Shown in pieces: positions 26,113 through 38,140 of a DNA stretch of 64,000 bases. Each line of letters opens with the position of its first letter. Position 1 is the stretch's first letter. The translations under genes and the position numbers were made by a program. Where the stretch lies: the NCBI GenBank assembly GCA_013396915.1, contig VWZL01002774.1, forward strand, positions 366,138 to 430,137, in the 5' to 3' direction. This DNA comes from Stercorarius parasiticus. Its lineage: Eukaryota; Chordata; Aves; Charadriiformes; Stercorariidae. The notes under the pieces are model-generated. The model was not told the origin of the DNA. It did no database searches and was given only the letters and a program-made list of their open reading frames with translations.

Positions 26113-28290
26113 AGACCCGGTCGAACCCAGAATCCATTACTAAATACTAAAGGCAAATGAATAAAACATTTTTGCAAATATTTGTCTAAACTCAGAACTT
26201 TGCACTTCATTAATTACGAGTTTTATCTCTCATTTATACTGGAAGTACCTCAGGGCCAGCAACCCTGTGAGGCCCAACAGTACCAAGCACAGTGTGCGTA
26301 ATGGCACAGACCTTTTCTGTATCACTTTCACTCTGCTGAGGCTAAGCAAATTACAGAGAGTATCCGCGAAGCTAATTTTTGATTTTCAGAATATTTATAT
26401 CAGCCAAGAAAAAAACAATGTCAGATAAACTATGTCCTCAAATAAAACCGCAGATCTGAATTTTGAATAGCAGCTACTTGTCACTGCCTATTCCCAATCA
26501 AGCTATAGAAGAAGAAATATTTCAAGAAGTGATCTGAACAACACATCTGTCTGAGAAAACCAGGAATGTTTGCAGAGAGTTTGTGAAATGAAAAGGAGAC
26601 CAAAGGAAACCACAAGTTTTTCTGCCATTTTACTGCACCACTTTACAATCACTTTTTAAACAGTACAACAGATTTAACTGCACTGATTTTTAAACAGGTG
26701 TATTTACAAACAGCATCCAGCTTGTTAAACCAATTATTCCTTACCGATATATGCACTACTCTAATAAGCATTTAATAGTTGTTTGCAGAGCCTGGTGTGG
26801 CAATGACACAAAAAGAAAACAAAATAACCAGAATATCCTGTCCATTCAGAGTAAAATATAAAATCACCGGTCCCCTTGGCCTCAGCTATTTGGAAGTTGC
26901 CAGGTATTCCTCGCCCTTCTGGAAATTGTGGATAGAAGTATTCCCACATCTTTCCCTGCCTGTTCACCTATTAAGGGGCAATCTAGCTCCCAGGTTTTGT
27001 CACCAAAGCTATAATGATGATAAAGGAATATAATGATTAACAGAAAAAAAGTCTGAGCCCATCTCATGTAACAACGCTTTAGGTATATTAGGGCAAATGA
27101 ACTTTATGAATAAAAGCTTTATTCTTTACAGGAAAAATAGGATACTGTTGTTTCTCTTTTCCTGTGAATACATTTCTTTCAGGCAAAATACTTGTTTTGA
27201 GTCATATTTTAAAAGACATTTTTAAACTTATCTGCTTGCCAAAGCAGATAAGTCAAAATAATTTATTTCTTCTATTTATTTCTACGAAATTTCTTTATCC
27301 TTCACATTTGATGGTCAAAATACGGAGGTATATTTCCTTAGTCCTTCTTTGCACCCTGTTTCTTCTCTGGAATCCTACATACCTTTCCCACATAAATCTG
27401 AGTTTCATGACATTTAAATGCATTTTCTTAAGCTTTCAACAAATTTGATACAGCTTTCATCTCTGGGCCCTATAGCAGTCCCCCAACTCCCAGTATTATT
27501 CAATCTAGTTGAAATCTTCCTGTTTCTTAGATAACACTAACAATTTGAGATGAGTGTTGCTTTCATTTTCAGAATCAGACCTGCCTGTTAAGAAGCCAGA
27601 GCCTGCTTTTCTAGGTTATTTTTTCAATCTATGCTTTTATTTTTTTCTCACAAACACAAGTTTGTAATTTTAGCCTCTGATAGAGCTTGTCATTTGCATC
27701 TTAGTAATTTTGCTCACTCTGCTTTTCACAAATACTATTCTTTTGAGATTCCTATGTGCTCCAATTGTAAAAAATGATGAAGAAGCTGCTGGACTTCATA
27801 GTGCTTTTTGATCCAAATAGTCTCAAGAAATGCTGTACAAACATCAGGATGCCTATGAACCAGATGCTAAATATATTTTAATGTATCAGTCCATGGGGGA
27901 AAGTATAGCACTGAGAAATTAAAGCAAAAATATTCAGATACAGAAAGGGAAGCTGTAGCAAGGTACTGAAATAATCAGAAGCTCCAAATGCAGCACCTCA
28001 AAATTTCCTTGAAAAATTAGAAACTTTAATAAGAACAATACACTTCCCAATAGGAACCTTATCTTTAGCAATTAGGATGAGAAATGCTGCCCAAATTGAC
28101 ATTAAAGAAATCAGTAAGTGAATAAAATCAAGCAGTTATGCCTTGCAAACCTACTCTTTAATCTTCAGACAATGCTCTCCATCCATTCCTGCGCTATTTT
28201 TATTAGCTGTCTTTGGCTTTTTTAAGTGCACTGTTTCTGCTGAGCTTATCTGCGAAGGAGTAGGTCCAAAGTAAGCAAATAGCAACGAGG

Positions 28291-28312
28291 AAATAAATAA
28301 ATAAATAAATAA
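28291..28312. repeat. (AAAT)n microsatellite
   Basis: Five consecutive AAAT units. Confidence 0.85.
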
Positions 28313-28753
28313 TCTGAGGGAACGAGCCTTTCTGAGCCTGTGTAGCTGAACCACTGACTTATTGTCTCTGCTCTCACCACACCCCCCTTCAGTCGGTTGT
28401 TCCTTTTTAAAAAAAAAAAATTATTTTTTAAATTTCGGAAGGCCTAACTAGCATTAATAGCCTTACAATTCTTAGTAAAAAATGGAAATATTTTTTGCTG
28501 TTATATGAAAACAAAAAGCATCTGAAAGCAGCATGTTGTATTTGTTTTCACCATCAGTTTGAGGGGGAAAAAAAAACAGAAAGGAAAAAAAAAAGAAAAA
28601 ATAAAGACAGCTGTTAATCCATTTTAGTAAAAGTGGAAAAAATCCTGGGGACTTTCTAAGACTAATTTCAGCCTAGAGTGATTTTTATGGCCAAACAATG
28701 AATCCTTAGAATAATTGGTTCATATCATGAATACACAACAAACTCTGAACCCA

Positions 28754-28805
28754 GGGCCTGATCCAATTTCCAGGGTAGGAATACCTCCTTTGACTTCGGT
28801 GACAG
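28754..28805. mobile_element. Possible half of a MITE-like relic
   Basis: GGGCCTGATCCAATTTCC is followed about 20 bases later by a TTTGACTTCGGTG segment. Both are typical wording of the GGGCCTGATCC-type elements, but only one arm is preserved. Confidence 0.3.
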
Positions 28806-29384
28806 TAACAATGTGTAGTATCATTAAAAATAAAAAATCTTTACAAATGTGTTCTGGGTGAATACAGACCGATTGTTTGTTTATGTTGAATGAGCTCTAA
28901 AAGTGTTTTTGCAGCATTACATGTGACTTATATCGATGCAAACAAATCAATATAAACCGTGGGTAAAAAAAAAAGCACCATCACTTAGAGAGGTACTAAA
29001 TTTCCAGACCACAGCATTCAGATTATGATTATTTATTGCCATTGTACGTAGATGAAGGGCTGTGGCGTTCGTTCCAGTTTCATTGCTTCATGCCAGCTGA
29101 ATTCTGCGAGAGGGATGGTGTTAGAAATGGAAGGCTACAGTAATGTTAACTATGCTGTTTCCCTCCAACATCCATTTTGTTCCAAAGAAACACTTGCCAG
29201 AGATTAAAATATTCAAGATGGCTGTTTTCTGCACCCTTTCTGCGAGCTTTACAGTTTTCAACGTTTCAAATGTTCCAGCTCCCCGTCTTTATAAAAATAA
29301 CTCATATTTTATTCCCTATCGTATCTGCCTCCCCAGTCATTAAATATTGGCGAAAGTTCAAAGGGGGTTGCTTAAAAACTGCTT

Positions 29385-29945
29385 TATTTCCCGCCCGAAC
29401 ACCGACGCAGCCCTCCGTTCGCCGTTTTGGTCGGATGCCTCCCGTGTACCCCCGCTCGCCGGTCAAGGATGCGCGGCCGCCCCCGCAGCCCCCCGCGGCG
29501 GGACACGGCTGAGTAGCGCGGGACGGCCCGGCCCTGCGCCGCCGCCGCCGCGGGAGGCGGGCCGGGGGNNNNNNNNNNNNNNNNNNNNNNNNNNNNNNNN
29601 NNNNNNNNNNNNNNNNNNNNNNNNNNNNNNNNNNNNNNNNNNNNNNNNNNNNNNNNNNNNNNNNNNNNNNNNNNNNNNNNNNNNNNNNNNNNNNNNNNNN
29701 NNNNNNNNNNNAGCCCCCCATCCGTGGTGTGCGGAGCCCCCGGAGCTGCCCGGCCTGCAGCCCCGCGTCCCCGTCCCGTCGCCAGGCGAACAAAGAGACG
29801 CGGCGCCTTGCGGGTTATTGGGATTTATCCAGGCGTTCGTGGAGCCGCGTGCGGGCGTGCCAGGGGGTCTTCTGCTGGCGGTCTCCTCTGCTTCTGGGCT
29901 CTCTCGGGCGTTTCGACAGGGTCTCTACCCCAGCTGCGTTAGAAA
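29385..29945. other. CpG island interrupted by an assembly gap
   Basis: Dense CpG sequence lies on both sides of a run of N. The left flank ends in a GCC-repeat-like stretch and a run of G, a composition that commonly breaks assemblies. Open frames that cross the N run are meaningless. I looked for a first exon of DNAJC1, the expected upstream neighbour, in both strands of the visible sequence and found none. The island may be an orphan promoter; its core is hidden by the gap. Confidence 0.75.
29569..29711. other. Assembly gap, 143 N
   Basis: A continuous run of N in the centre of the CpG island. The true missing length is unknown. Confidence 0.99.
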
Positions 29946-31544
29946 TTGGTCGGTCGGCACAGATAAATATTAACGCTAGGATTTAAGTCGGTATTTGTTA
30001 AGAGGTCACTTGGAATACGCCAAGTCTTTCCCCAAAAGTACCAGATGATGCAGTCCCTTATTATACTGAGAACAGCGTTTACCCTAAACTGCGTATAGAT
30101 AAATGGATTAACGTAAGAAACGGATGGTTTATCTGGGCACATCACACAGCTATGAGAAGCTTTTTTCATGGCTGAGAACTGAAAGCTTTGCTGACCTCGA
30201 AAAAATTTTTACTTCATGCAAAGAAAGCTTCGATTCCCTATCTTCTCCCAAAAATAATCAGGTTTCCCGTTTTCCACAACCTTAATTGTAATTAGTTAGT
30301 GAGCAGATGGGATGAGGCACTTTCCATGCACGAGCTTTCCACTCGTACAAAATGAGTTTATCAAGCACTGCTTAAACGTCGCTTTATATTATTGAGCCTA
30401 TGATGTGCATTTGAAGGAGCGTCCTCCTGCACATGGATCTCGGGAACACCGTATGGATGCTCACTCACCGCATCTATTTTATCAGGTTTGCTGACATACA
30501 TTTGCACACCGTCGTGCAACAACTGGAAGGAGCGTTAACAAACCTCCTGGTCAGCAATAATCACCTCTATAAAACGCATCTGTGACTTGCTAAGGACAAC
30601 AAGACTTGCTTTATGGGAACAGGACTTCTTATCCGTCCTCCTGAAGTAATAGTTTGGTAAAGTTTAGCTTCTAAATTGTTACTGCCTTTCCAGCTATTGC
30701 TGCTTTACACTGACATGATCAATTTTTGTTGTTGATTCCTGTAAGCTCTTGATGCCTGCCTGGTAGCGAGGCAATCCCAGCACTGACAAACACAGATTTT
30801 ACATTTTCTGTCCCCTGTGACGCTTTTGCTGGCTGCAGCGAATGCAGTGCCACCGGGCTGTATTCATCCTTCCGCTGCAAACAACATGGAAATACCAAGA
30901 AAGGGGGATTTATCTAAATGACTCTAGTTAAAATAAAATTCTAGTGATCAGTAGGAGGTATTTATGGGTTAAGTGTTGCTAACGGCAATAGGTGGGTGCT
31001 GCAGCGAGCTACACCTACCCTGATGCTAAGCACACGGCTGCCAGTTTTTCAAAATGTTTTACCGAAATGTAAAAGATGCGGGTGATAGAAAAAAAAAAAA
31101 AATGCCAGCGAGCTGCTGTAGATACAGCACATCAACGATTTAGCGTTTATTACTTTCAAAAGATTCTTCGGTGTTTCTAAATACACGTCTTTTCTGCGGT
31201 ATCTTAGCTAGCGAGGGCCGTATCTTGTCGTCAATGGTAAATCAATAGCATAGCCTGACCTTTAAGAGGGCTATACCCTTTATTCGAAACAGGCGAGTTG
31301 AAAAGGAAGATCTGTGAAATGCAGCTTCACTGGGGAAGGAGGCATTTTTAATACGAATTCTGTTTTCTGTGAACTGTAAATAGATCCTCGCAGACTTCGC
31401 AGAAGTTGGTCTGGAAGGCAGCCGTGTCTCACACGACCGTGGCTCATTGGAACCAGCTCACGGGCTCAGATACTGCCAAGGTGCCAACTCCTAATTGATA
31501 CGTTTAGGCGAAGCTCCCAACGTAATTGCTTTTAACAGTCATTT
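29946..31544. other. Intermediate-CpG DNA between the two CpG islands
   Basis: Unique DNA with more CpG than the rest of the intergenic region but less than the islands, and no visible repeat except a poly-A run near 31,090. It looks like a continuous regulatory domain rather than ordinary spacer. No exon is recognisable. Confidence 0.5.
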
Positions 31545-32303
31545 ATGCAAAGCGGCTTCGGGCGGGCAGGGCGAGCCCGGAGACGCAGCGCTGCCTGCCA
31601 GCGGGACCCGGGCCTGGAGACGCCGCCTGCCCCGCGTGGGAGGGACCGGCGGGGGGGCCGCGGTTCTGCCCGGCGGCGGCGCCGAGGGGGAGCCCCGGGA
31701 CAGGCTTCTGCTGGGTGCGAGCGCCGGGAAACCGCGCTGCCTCTCTCCTTCGGGGAGAGGAGTTGCCGTGTGTGCGTGTTGGCTCCTGCGCTCACGGGGA
31801 ATGGCAATAGCGGCGACAGTCGTACACAACAGTAATTATAATCATCCTTCTCGCAAATGGCATTTTCCTCCCCCCCAGCCCCGGTTATCCGATGGAGATA
31901 CTGGAGTGCCGTAAAGGCAGCGCTTCCTGCAGCAATCCCCAATCGCTTGGCATCATCACTAATTATCATCACGCAGCTCATATAAGGTGTTTTGCTCTAC
32001 ACCCTCACCGCGGGCGCACGGGGTAAAGAGACTCGCGCAGACTCTCATGCCCGCCGGCCTCAGCGGCAGCCCCTTCTCTCCCGCCGCCAACAGCGCTCGG
32101 GGGGCACGCAGCGGCGGTGTGATGAGAAGGATCCGCGGAGGGTCCCTCGCCCCTCCCCGGGGCAGGCGCGCAGGGACGTGGCCCCGAGGCCTTCTCGCCC
32201 GAGCGGGACCCGCCGCCGCTCCCCGCTAGGGCCCCGCTGCGCATCCGCCCTCTCCGCGCAGGCACAAAACGACGAGCGGCCGCGGGGCGAGATAAGGCAG
32301 ACC

Positions 32304-32307
32304 AAAA
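32304..32307 (-). terminator. Pol III terminator of the tRNA-Asn gene
   Basis: A TTTT run on the minus strand lies eight bases after the tRNA 3' end. This is the usual position and minimal length for RNA polymerase III termination. Confidence 0.85.
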
Positions 32308-32315
32308 GGGAGAGG

Positions 32316-32332
32316 CGTCCCTGGGTGGGCTC

Positions 32333-32383
<51 letters not shown>

Positions 32384-32389
32384 AGAGAC
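32316..32389 (-). tRNA. tRNA-Asn (anticodon GTT)
   Basis: The 74-base minus-strand sequence folds as a standard cloverleaf. The acceptor stem pairs GTCTCTG with CAGGGAC (one T-G wobble), with discriminator G. The D arm begins TGGCGCAATCGG (A box, 32371-32382), anticodon GTT lies at 32353-32355 in a TGTTAAC loop, and the T arm contains the B box GGTTCGAGCCC (32327-32337). There is no intron and no CCA is encoded, as in nuclear tRNA genes. It matches the vertebrate tRNA-Asn(GTT) sequence as I remember it, with no decay visible, so it is probably functional. It charges asparagine and reads AAC and AAU codons. It lies inside a CpG island. Confidence 0.97.
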
Positions 32390-34628
32390 TTCTACGAGAA
32401 ACCCTTCTTGCAGCATGCCTGGTCTGTCGTCTCCTCGCCCCCGTCCTAGCGACCTCCAGGTCCACCGTGTACCCGAACTGGGCGTGCAAAACCCCTCCCC
32501 TGAACCATGAGTCTTGCGGAATGCTAAAAGAGGACCGAGAGAACAGTGAAAACGGCGGGTTTTCTTTTTCTAGCCAATATGAAAGACTAATTCCCAAAAT
32601 CATTGCTCACAGCAGTGTTCTTTTCCTGGGGAATAAATTAACGAATCAGAATTAAAATAGATTTTTCTCAGCTGCTGCTAATTTATCCATTACACATGCA
32701 AGCTACAATGTAATTCACAAATATCATTGCAAAATTGCCCTATTAATACTTTTAAAAGGTAATTTTAAGAGACTGCAGAGAACAGTTAGACTGTTTAAAA
32801 CAGCCAGCACCCCTCTCCGTGTACGTAGGTAAATTATATTTACCTTTCTAAGTGACTGAAAACAGCATTGAAGAAAAGCTAACCTTCCTATTATCACTTT
32901 ATCGAAACGTGCATCCCACATTACCTTACAATAAATCTACACCTATGGCTCCGTCAAGTACAAAATTTTCCCATCCAAACCTGAGCAAATGTTTTTCCCC
33001 TTTTCTTTCACAGAGTGATACTGTTTGAACCTCTTTGCAGTCTTACAATATTGGTTGCTTCATGTTCTCCCTGTGGCTCCATGAAGCTGTGCCCCGATGG
33101 CCCTTCTGTCTGCTGGAAGCCGTTGGAGTCGAGCAGGCACATGGTACCCACCACACAAGGACGGGCACTAGCTCCTTTCCAGGCAGATGCTGGTCACCTC
33201 CTGGTCGCTGCCCACCCAAGACCAAGAAGTTCCAGCTTGCTCCTGAAACCAGAGAGTCTGCAGCAGCAGGAGACAGAGCTGTTACTCCAGCTCTCATGTT
33301 TTGTAGAAGACCTTGCTCTTCAACACTCTTAACACATCATTCCTCAGCCCAGTGAGTAACTTTAAGCTGGCCATTTATTGTCCACAGCTCAGCTTTTCCA
33401 TTTTTTCCAATACTTTGAAGAGAGCTACATAAATGTCAGCATTACCACAGTACTGCTCAATTTTTCCATTGCATATTGTTGGTACCTTACTGACCAACAT
33501 CTTTCAAAACATGGAGGAGAAAGACACGATATGCAAGCCCTCAACGGTAATTAAAATAATAATTTTAAAGATTGCTTTTGGGGCATCATACCCACTGCGC
33601 TATGCTTTCCTACCCACACCTATTCTCAGTGTCAGAAGAATCAGTTCTCAGGCTGGACCTCTTCTATTTTCTCTGTGCAGGAGGACAAGCAAACAGTCCT
33701 GTGATTTCATGCACAAGCAAATGGGTATTTAGTGGAAACAGCAAGATTCCAGTCTGAACAAAGGCCTAAGCCATAGACCAGTACTGACAAACATTTGGGC
33801 ATGGATTTTGGGCCCTTTACTTTATACACAGAATATTCTCATTAGTTCTAATGAATGTAAACTTGACTATTTTCAAAATCGGTGTCTAGAGGCCGGATCT
33901 AAAAAGGGACTTTGCTATGCTGATGCTGAACACAAACTCTGATTTAGAGGTGTCTGAGAGGAACACAGGACCTGGCACTAGACATCCAAGGCCACCTACT
34001 CAACACGTCGGGCCACTAAGAGTGCAGCAGGTGAGGCTACAGAGTCGCTTGGCACCTTTCTTCTCAGCATTCTTCCTCACTGAATCTCAGAGTCTTTAAT
34101 TTAAAGTCTTACAATGTAAAAAAAAAATAAAAAGAACATACACAACAGGGAATGCTACCTCTTCATCTTGAAACCCACAGATCAAAAGATCAGAACATGG
34201 ATGACTTTCGCTGGCTGCTGAAGCACAAACCAGTGAGCCATCACACTGGAGAGCAATATTTTCTGTCACTACTCCATAAACGGAAAAGATTAGCTGTTTA
34301 CCCTTAGGAGAAGGTTTCTGACTGTATCTTCAGAAGAAAGGAAAGGCCAAATGCTGTTTAAGGTGTTCAGAAACCAGAAAGGGACGCTACTTCAGATTAA
34401 TCGTCCTCCCTATCAGTGTTTTGTTCTTTATTTCTGGACAGCTCTCTTCCTCAATATGCTGTTTCCTGTGGACCGTATCTGGAGCTGCTTAATTTTTTTC
34501 CAATATCTAGGGTATATAATTTAAATACCACCGTTGGATTCACTGATTATGGATTATATTTTATTTTATATTTTTATAAAAACATAAATGTATTATATAT
34601 TAAAATATTGTACTATGTAGTGTATAAG

Positions 34629-34654
34629 ATTTAAATATTATATAATATTTAAAT
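34629..34654. repeat. 26-base perfect AT palindrome
   Basis: The stretch is its own reverse complement over 26 bases (left half ATTTAAATATTAT), inside a 130-base block that is almost entirely A and T (34,545-34,680). It could extrude a hairpin; chance is likely given the composition. Confidence 0.9.
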
Positions 34655-37600
34655 ATTTTATAACATTATTTTATTGTTATTGTGGGATCCATGAACTTAA
34701 ATATTCATTGCCATGACATCTGTGACCTTTTTCAGATATAGGCTTTGGCTCCTGAATGTCAGAGAAAGCTAATATAGGACAGAGGGGGAAACTGAGTATT
34801 CTTTACGAGTTTTATAAACGAACCATATATTCATCCTCTGTTCAGAAAAATAATTCTAGTTATTCACCCAGAACTGTTCCTAAAATCAATCCACTAGGAT
34901 ACAGCAGAAACAAAAGAGTCTTCCCACGTATATCACAGAATTACCCATTAACTACTCTATTTTTACAATTTCTCACAGGAAAGGACTGTTTACCCCCCAA
35001 CAAGCACATGCGCCTACATTATTTATTATTCTATGGTCAACTATTTGTCAGCTCTCGAGTTACAACTCAGCCCAAACTACAAAAATTCGTAGTCACAAAA
35101 AATTTCAGAACAGCTACTCAGTTTCTGCCCAGATGTATTTCCGGTTGCTTACTTTATAACAGAAGTCTGTAAGTGCACAGCTTACCACCCAAAGATTTTG
35201 TTGTGTTTTACTCTGAAATACGATTCTGGTCCTTACCAGAACCAGGATATTAAAATAAACGGACAACTAACATAATTCAACATTGCTATTGAAATTATTA
35301 AAAGCAGAGAATAAGATTTCCATGAGAAAAATTTTTTCCTTACGGAGCTGCAAGCACCAAACCATGCAATGTATTATTCCTGAAGAAGGATTCAAAATGT
35401 TGGAAGAAGCAGGTATAGACAGTTTTTCTTGATTAGTTGCAAGACTTCTGTTCTTTTCATTCTTCAAATAAAATGCATTTGGACATTTTCTTATTAAGTT
35501 GTTTGTACAGAGATTTGCTATTTTTTGGATACAAAGGTGGTTTACCATATTTTTTTAAAGACTTTATGAACTAAACACTTCTGTTCTTGTGTCTGTCAGT
35601 AAAATCAGAAAAGTGTTATAAGTGAAAGGACCTCCCTGCAAATAGGATCAACTTACCTTAAAAGCAAAGAACAAGACTGAACAATAGTATTTTACTGACC
35701 TCTCCAGTTCACTTAGCTCTGGCTTCTCTTAAAATGCAAGTCATACAAAAGAAGGCTGTACCTAGATGGGAAAATCCAGACATCTTGGGATGCTGCTAAT
35801 TGCAGACTGTTGGGTAACCTAAAAATCAACCTTTCTCCCAACTTCCATAACCATGTTTACCCAAAAGGAAATGGTGTAGGCTGCCTGGTTCTGCATCAGG
35901 AAACATATAGTTGCACTTATCTCATGTTCAGGAGAGACAAAAAGTTGTTTCAGTGTGACTTGCGACAAAATTACAGAACAGCCGTTCCTATTATCAGTAA
36001 TTTGGAATATAGTCTGCAGCTGTGGAAAAAAAGCAAAAAACAAATAGAGAGGGCTACATTCAGAAATGATCTTCAGATCTCACCTGACATACCATAAAGG
36101 GAATTTTGCATTGCAAATCCCTGCAATCTTTCTGTTCTGAGTGGCTATGGAAAAAAGTGCAATCATTATGGCCGTCAGTTTAATACTTTCCACGCACGCA
36201 CACAAAAAAATAACCTTAAGATACTGCTTCAAAAAAGTGAAAAGAAGAAAATTTTACTGGTATAAAAAGTGAGCATAACACTGAGGAGAGTAATAATGAT
36301 GCTTCTCACATAGCACTTATTTCTCTCAAGTCCTTCTTATTGTAATGGTAAGAAAGGGAGAAATTTCCTGGCCTTGCAGGTTTTTTGAACTGCACCTACT
36401 AAGAATGCTTAAGAGTTCTTAAAATAATAGTGAATACCATGAAAATAAGAATGATTCTTATGCAAATGAACTTTAATGTTGTCTCTACAGAACACATGGA
36501 AAAGCAGAGGAATTGCCAGCCTGTGTTTTCAGGAGCAGCAACCTATTTTAGCATTTTCTGGAGTCCAGGATTCAGATTTAAGTTCTAAACATAGGCCTTA
36601 GTTCAGGAAAGCAACTGTATTCAGAGCAATATGAAAGCATGTGTTAACTTCAAGTGCAATCAGATTACTACCATGGTATAAAAGTATTTTCTTAAATAGG
36701 TTAAGTTTAAGGAAAAAAGCGAAGGGCAAATTTTAGAGAGGCTCAAAACTACTGTTTGTTAAAAAATGAGAACACTAATTTAGTATCCTTGCAATGCTTA
36801 GGAAAACAGATGTCCCTTGAAATATTCTTACCAGAAAACATCTACCTCAGTTCTAAAAGTTATTTTGCAGGTGAACACACAAGTCAGCTTTACATCTGTC
36901 CAAGTGCTATAATTCAGCCAGAACACTAAAGTTTGAGGGAAAGGCAGTGAGAAAGGAAGACGCAGGTAAGCTCTGTGGATCCACTCCGGATATTTCCAAA
37001 CAGGAATACGACATGCTCAGCCAGGCAGTAATCTCAGGAAACCTGTGCTGACAGGTTGTATGGGCAACACCACTTCTGGAGGCCTTTTCTTAATCAGACT
37101 GTTTCAAAGAGATCAGGCATCAAATTCAGGTATCGGTGCTCTTTTCAGGATACGTTTACAGGCTCAAAATGTTCTTGTATTGCCTTCTAGAAGAGGTCGG
37201 TATGAAAGATGACACAGTGGGTCCAAAGAACCATGGAGAAGCCATTATATTTTAGTTCCTCCAGCTATGTGTATTACCAGCTGTCAACAGATTAGCAGAG
37301 GCTTCCAATCCTAGAACTCTATTGCCAAAATGGAGGGAGGTTATGATATTCCACCATGAAAACAAACTTGAATTCCTATGGTTATGGTTAGCTCCAACAG
37401 AATTCTAATTCTCTCAAACACCTCTGGTGCAAGAAAGCTTCTTCCAACGCTGTTCCCGTGCTGCTCCTTGCAATGCAAGTGGCTTCCTGCAGGACCCCAG
37501 GATACCAAACACGTTGGTGGCCTGAACCTGCAATAAAAACCCTCTTTCTTGGAGTTATAAAAGGAATGGTATACAAGAGGTTCATCTTGTTCCTTATAAG

Positions 37601-38009
37601 GATTATGTAAGAGATATTTAGAATATTCTTGGTAACACACAGCAGAGAGAAACTAAAGGATACTTCCCTCTCCCTCTTTCTCATAACCAATCCCTTTTCT
37701 TCATACGGTCTCAGACATGCACGGATGTTATGGTAATGGAGCCTAAATCAAAAACTAAAAGCAAAACTAAAGCTCGATCTCACTCTCCTACAATTGAGTG
37801 GGAGAGACAAAAATTGAGGAGGTTTATACTTACCTTGGTTGAAATAAGGAACACTGTATTTCCATTGTTTTATGAAACTTTATGATCACTTAGCATAGAC
37901 AGGAATTCATGTGGGTGCTGAAATATTTAAAGAATAATTTAAAAAAAAAAAAGAGCCTTTAAACCCCCAAATTAAATATACCTATCCTAATGCTAAGTCT
38001 TGAAAAGTA

Positions 38010-38140
38010 TGAGGTAGAGGAAGATAAGAGTATGGAGAGTAAAGAAGGGAGAGACAGATTAGTGAGTAAAAAAAGAGAAGAAAGAGGAGTGGGAGAGAAA
38101 CAAAAGGATAAAAAAACAGAAAAGTGAAAGAAAGTCTGAA
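38010..38140. repeat. Purine-rich tract
   Basis: About 130 bases are very rich in A and G on the plus strand, with few pyrimidines and no clear repeat unit. The serine-rich minus-strand frame here is its reflection. Confidence 0.7.

Larger units (their letters stand above)
26113..29384. other. Intergenic DNA, no gene seen
   Basis: AT-rich unique DNA with homopolymer A/T runs, an AAAT array and one MITE-like half. CpGs begin to appear only in the last 100 bases, at the edge of the CpG-rich domain. Confidence 0.7.
31545..32420. other. CpG island containing the tRNA-Asn gene
   Basis: CpG is dense in two blocks, 31,545-31,800 and 32,000-32,300, with the tRNA gene at the right edge. Between them, 31,800-31,980 is less GC-rich and contains several TAATTA/ATTAT-type homeodomain core sites. 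Several overlapping open frames on both strands (80-149 codons) are arginine/proline-rich chance frames. I recognise no exon. The island could be a Pol II promoter for an unannotated transcript or an open-chromatin domain around the tRNA gene. Confidence 0.75.

Noticed and set aside
25893..26210. Lysine/arginine-rich minus-strand frame
   Set aside because: Translation of the CCTTT microsatellite.
29302..29973. Long frames of 163 and 208 codons on both strands over the CpG island
   Set aside because: They pass through 143 undetermined bases, and the visible parts are low-complexity arginine/proline-rich chance frames.
31495..32354. Several frames of 80-149 codons in the second CpG island
   Set aside because: They overlap each other on both strands, have GC-driven composition, and one runs into the tRNA gene. 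No domain recognised.
29385..32420. First exon of DNAJC1 on the minus strand
   Set aside because: The gene is the expected upstream neighbour, but no J-domain or signal-peptide coding sequence was found in the visible DNA.
34545..34680. Replication origin or matrix-attachment region in the AT block
   Set aside because: AT richness and a palindrome alone do not support such a call.
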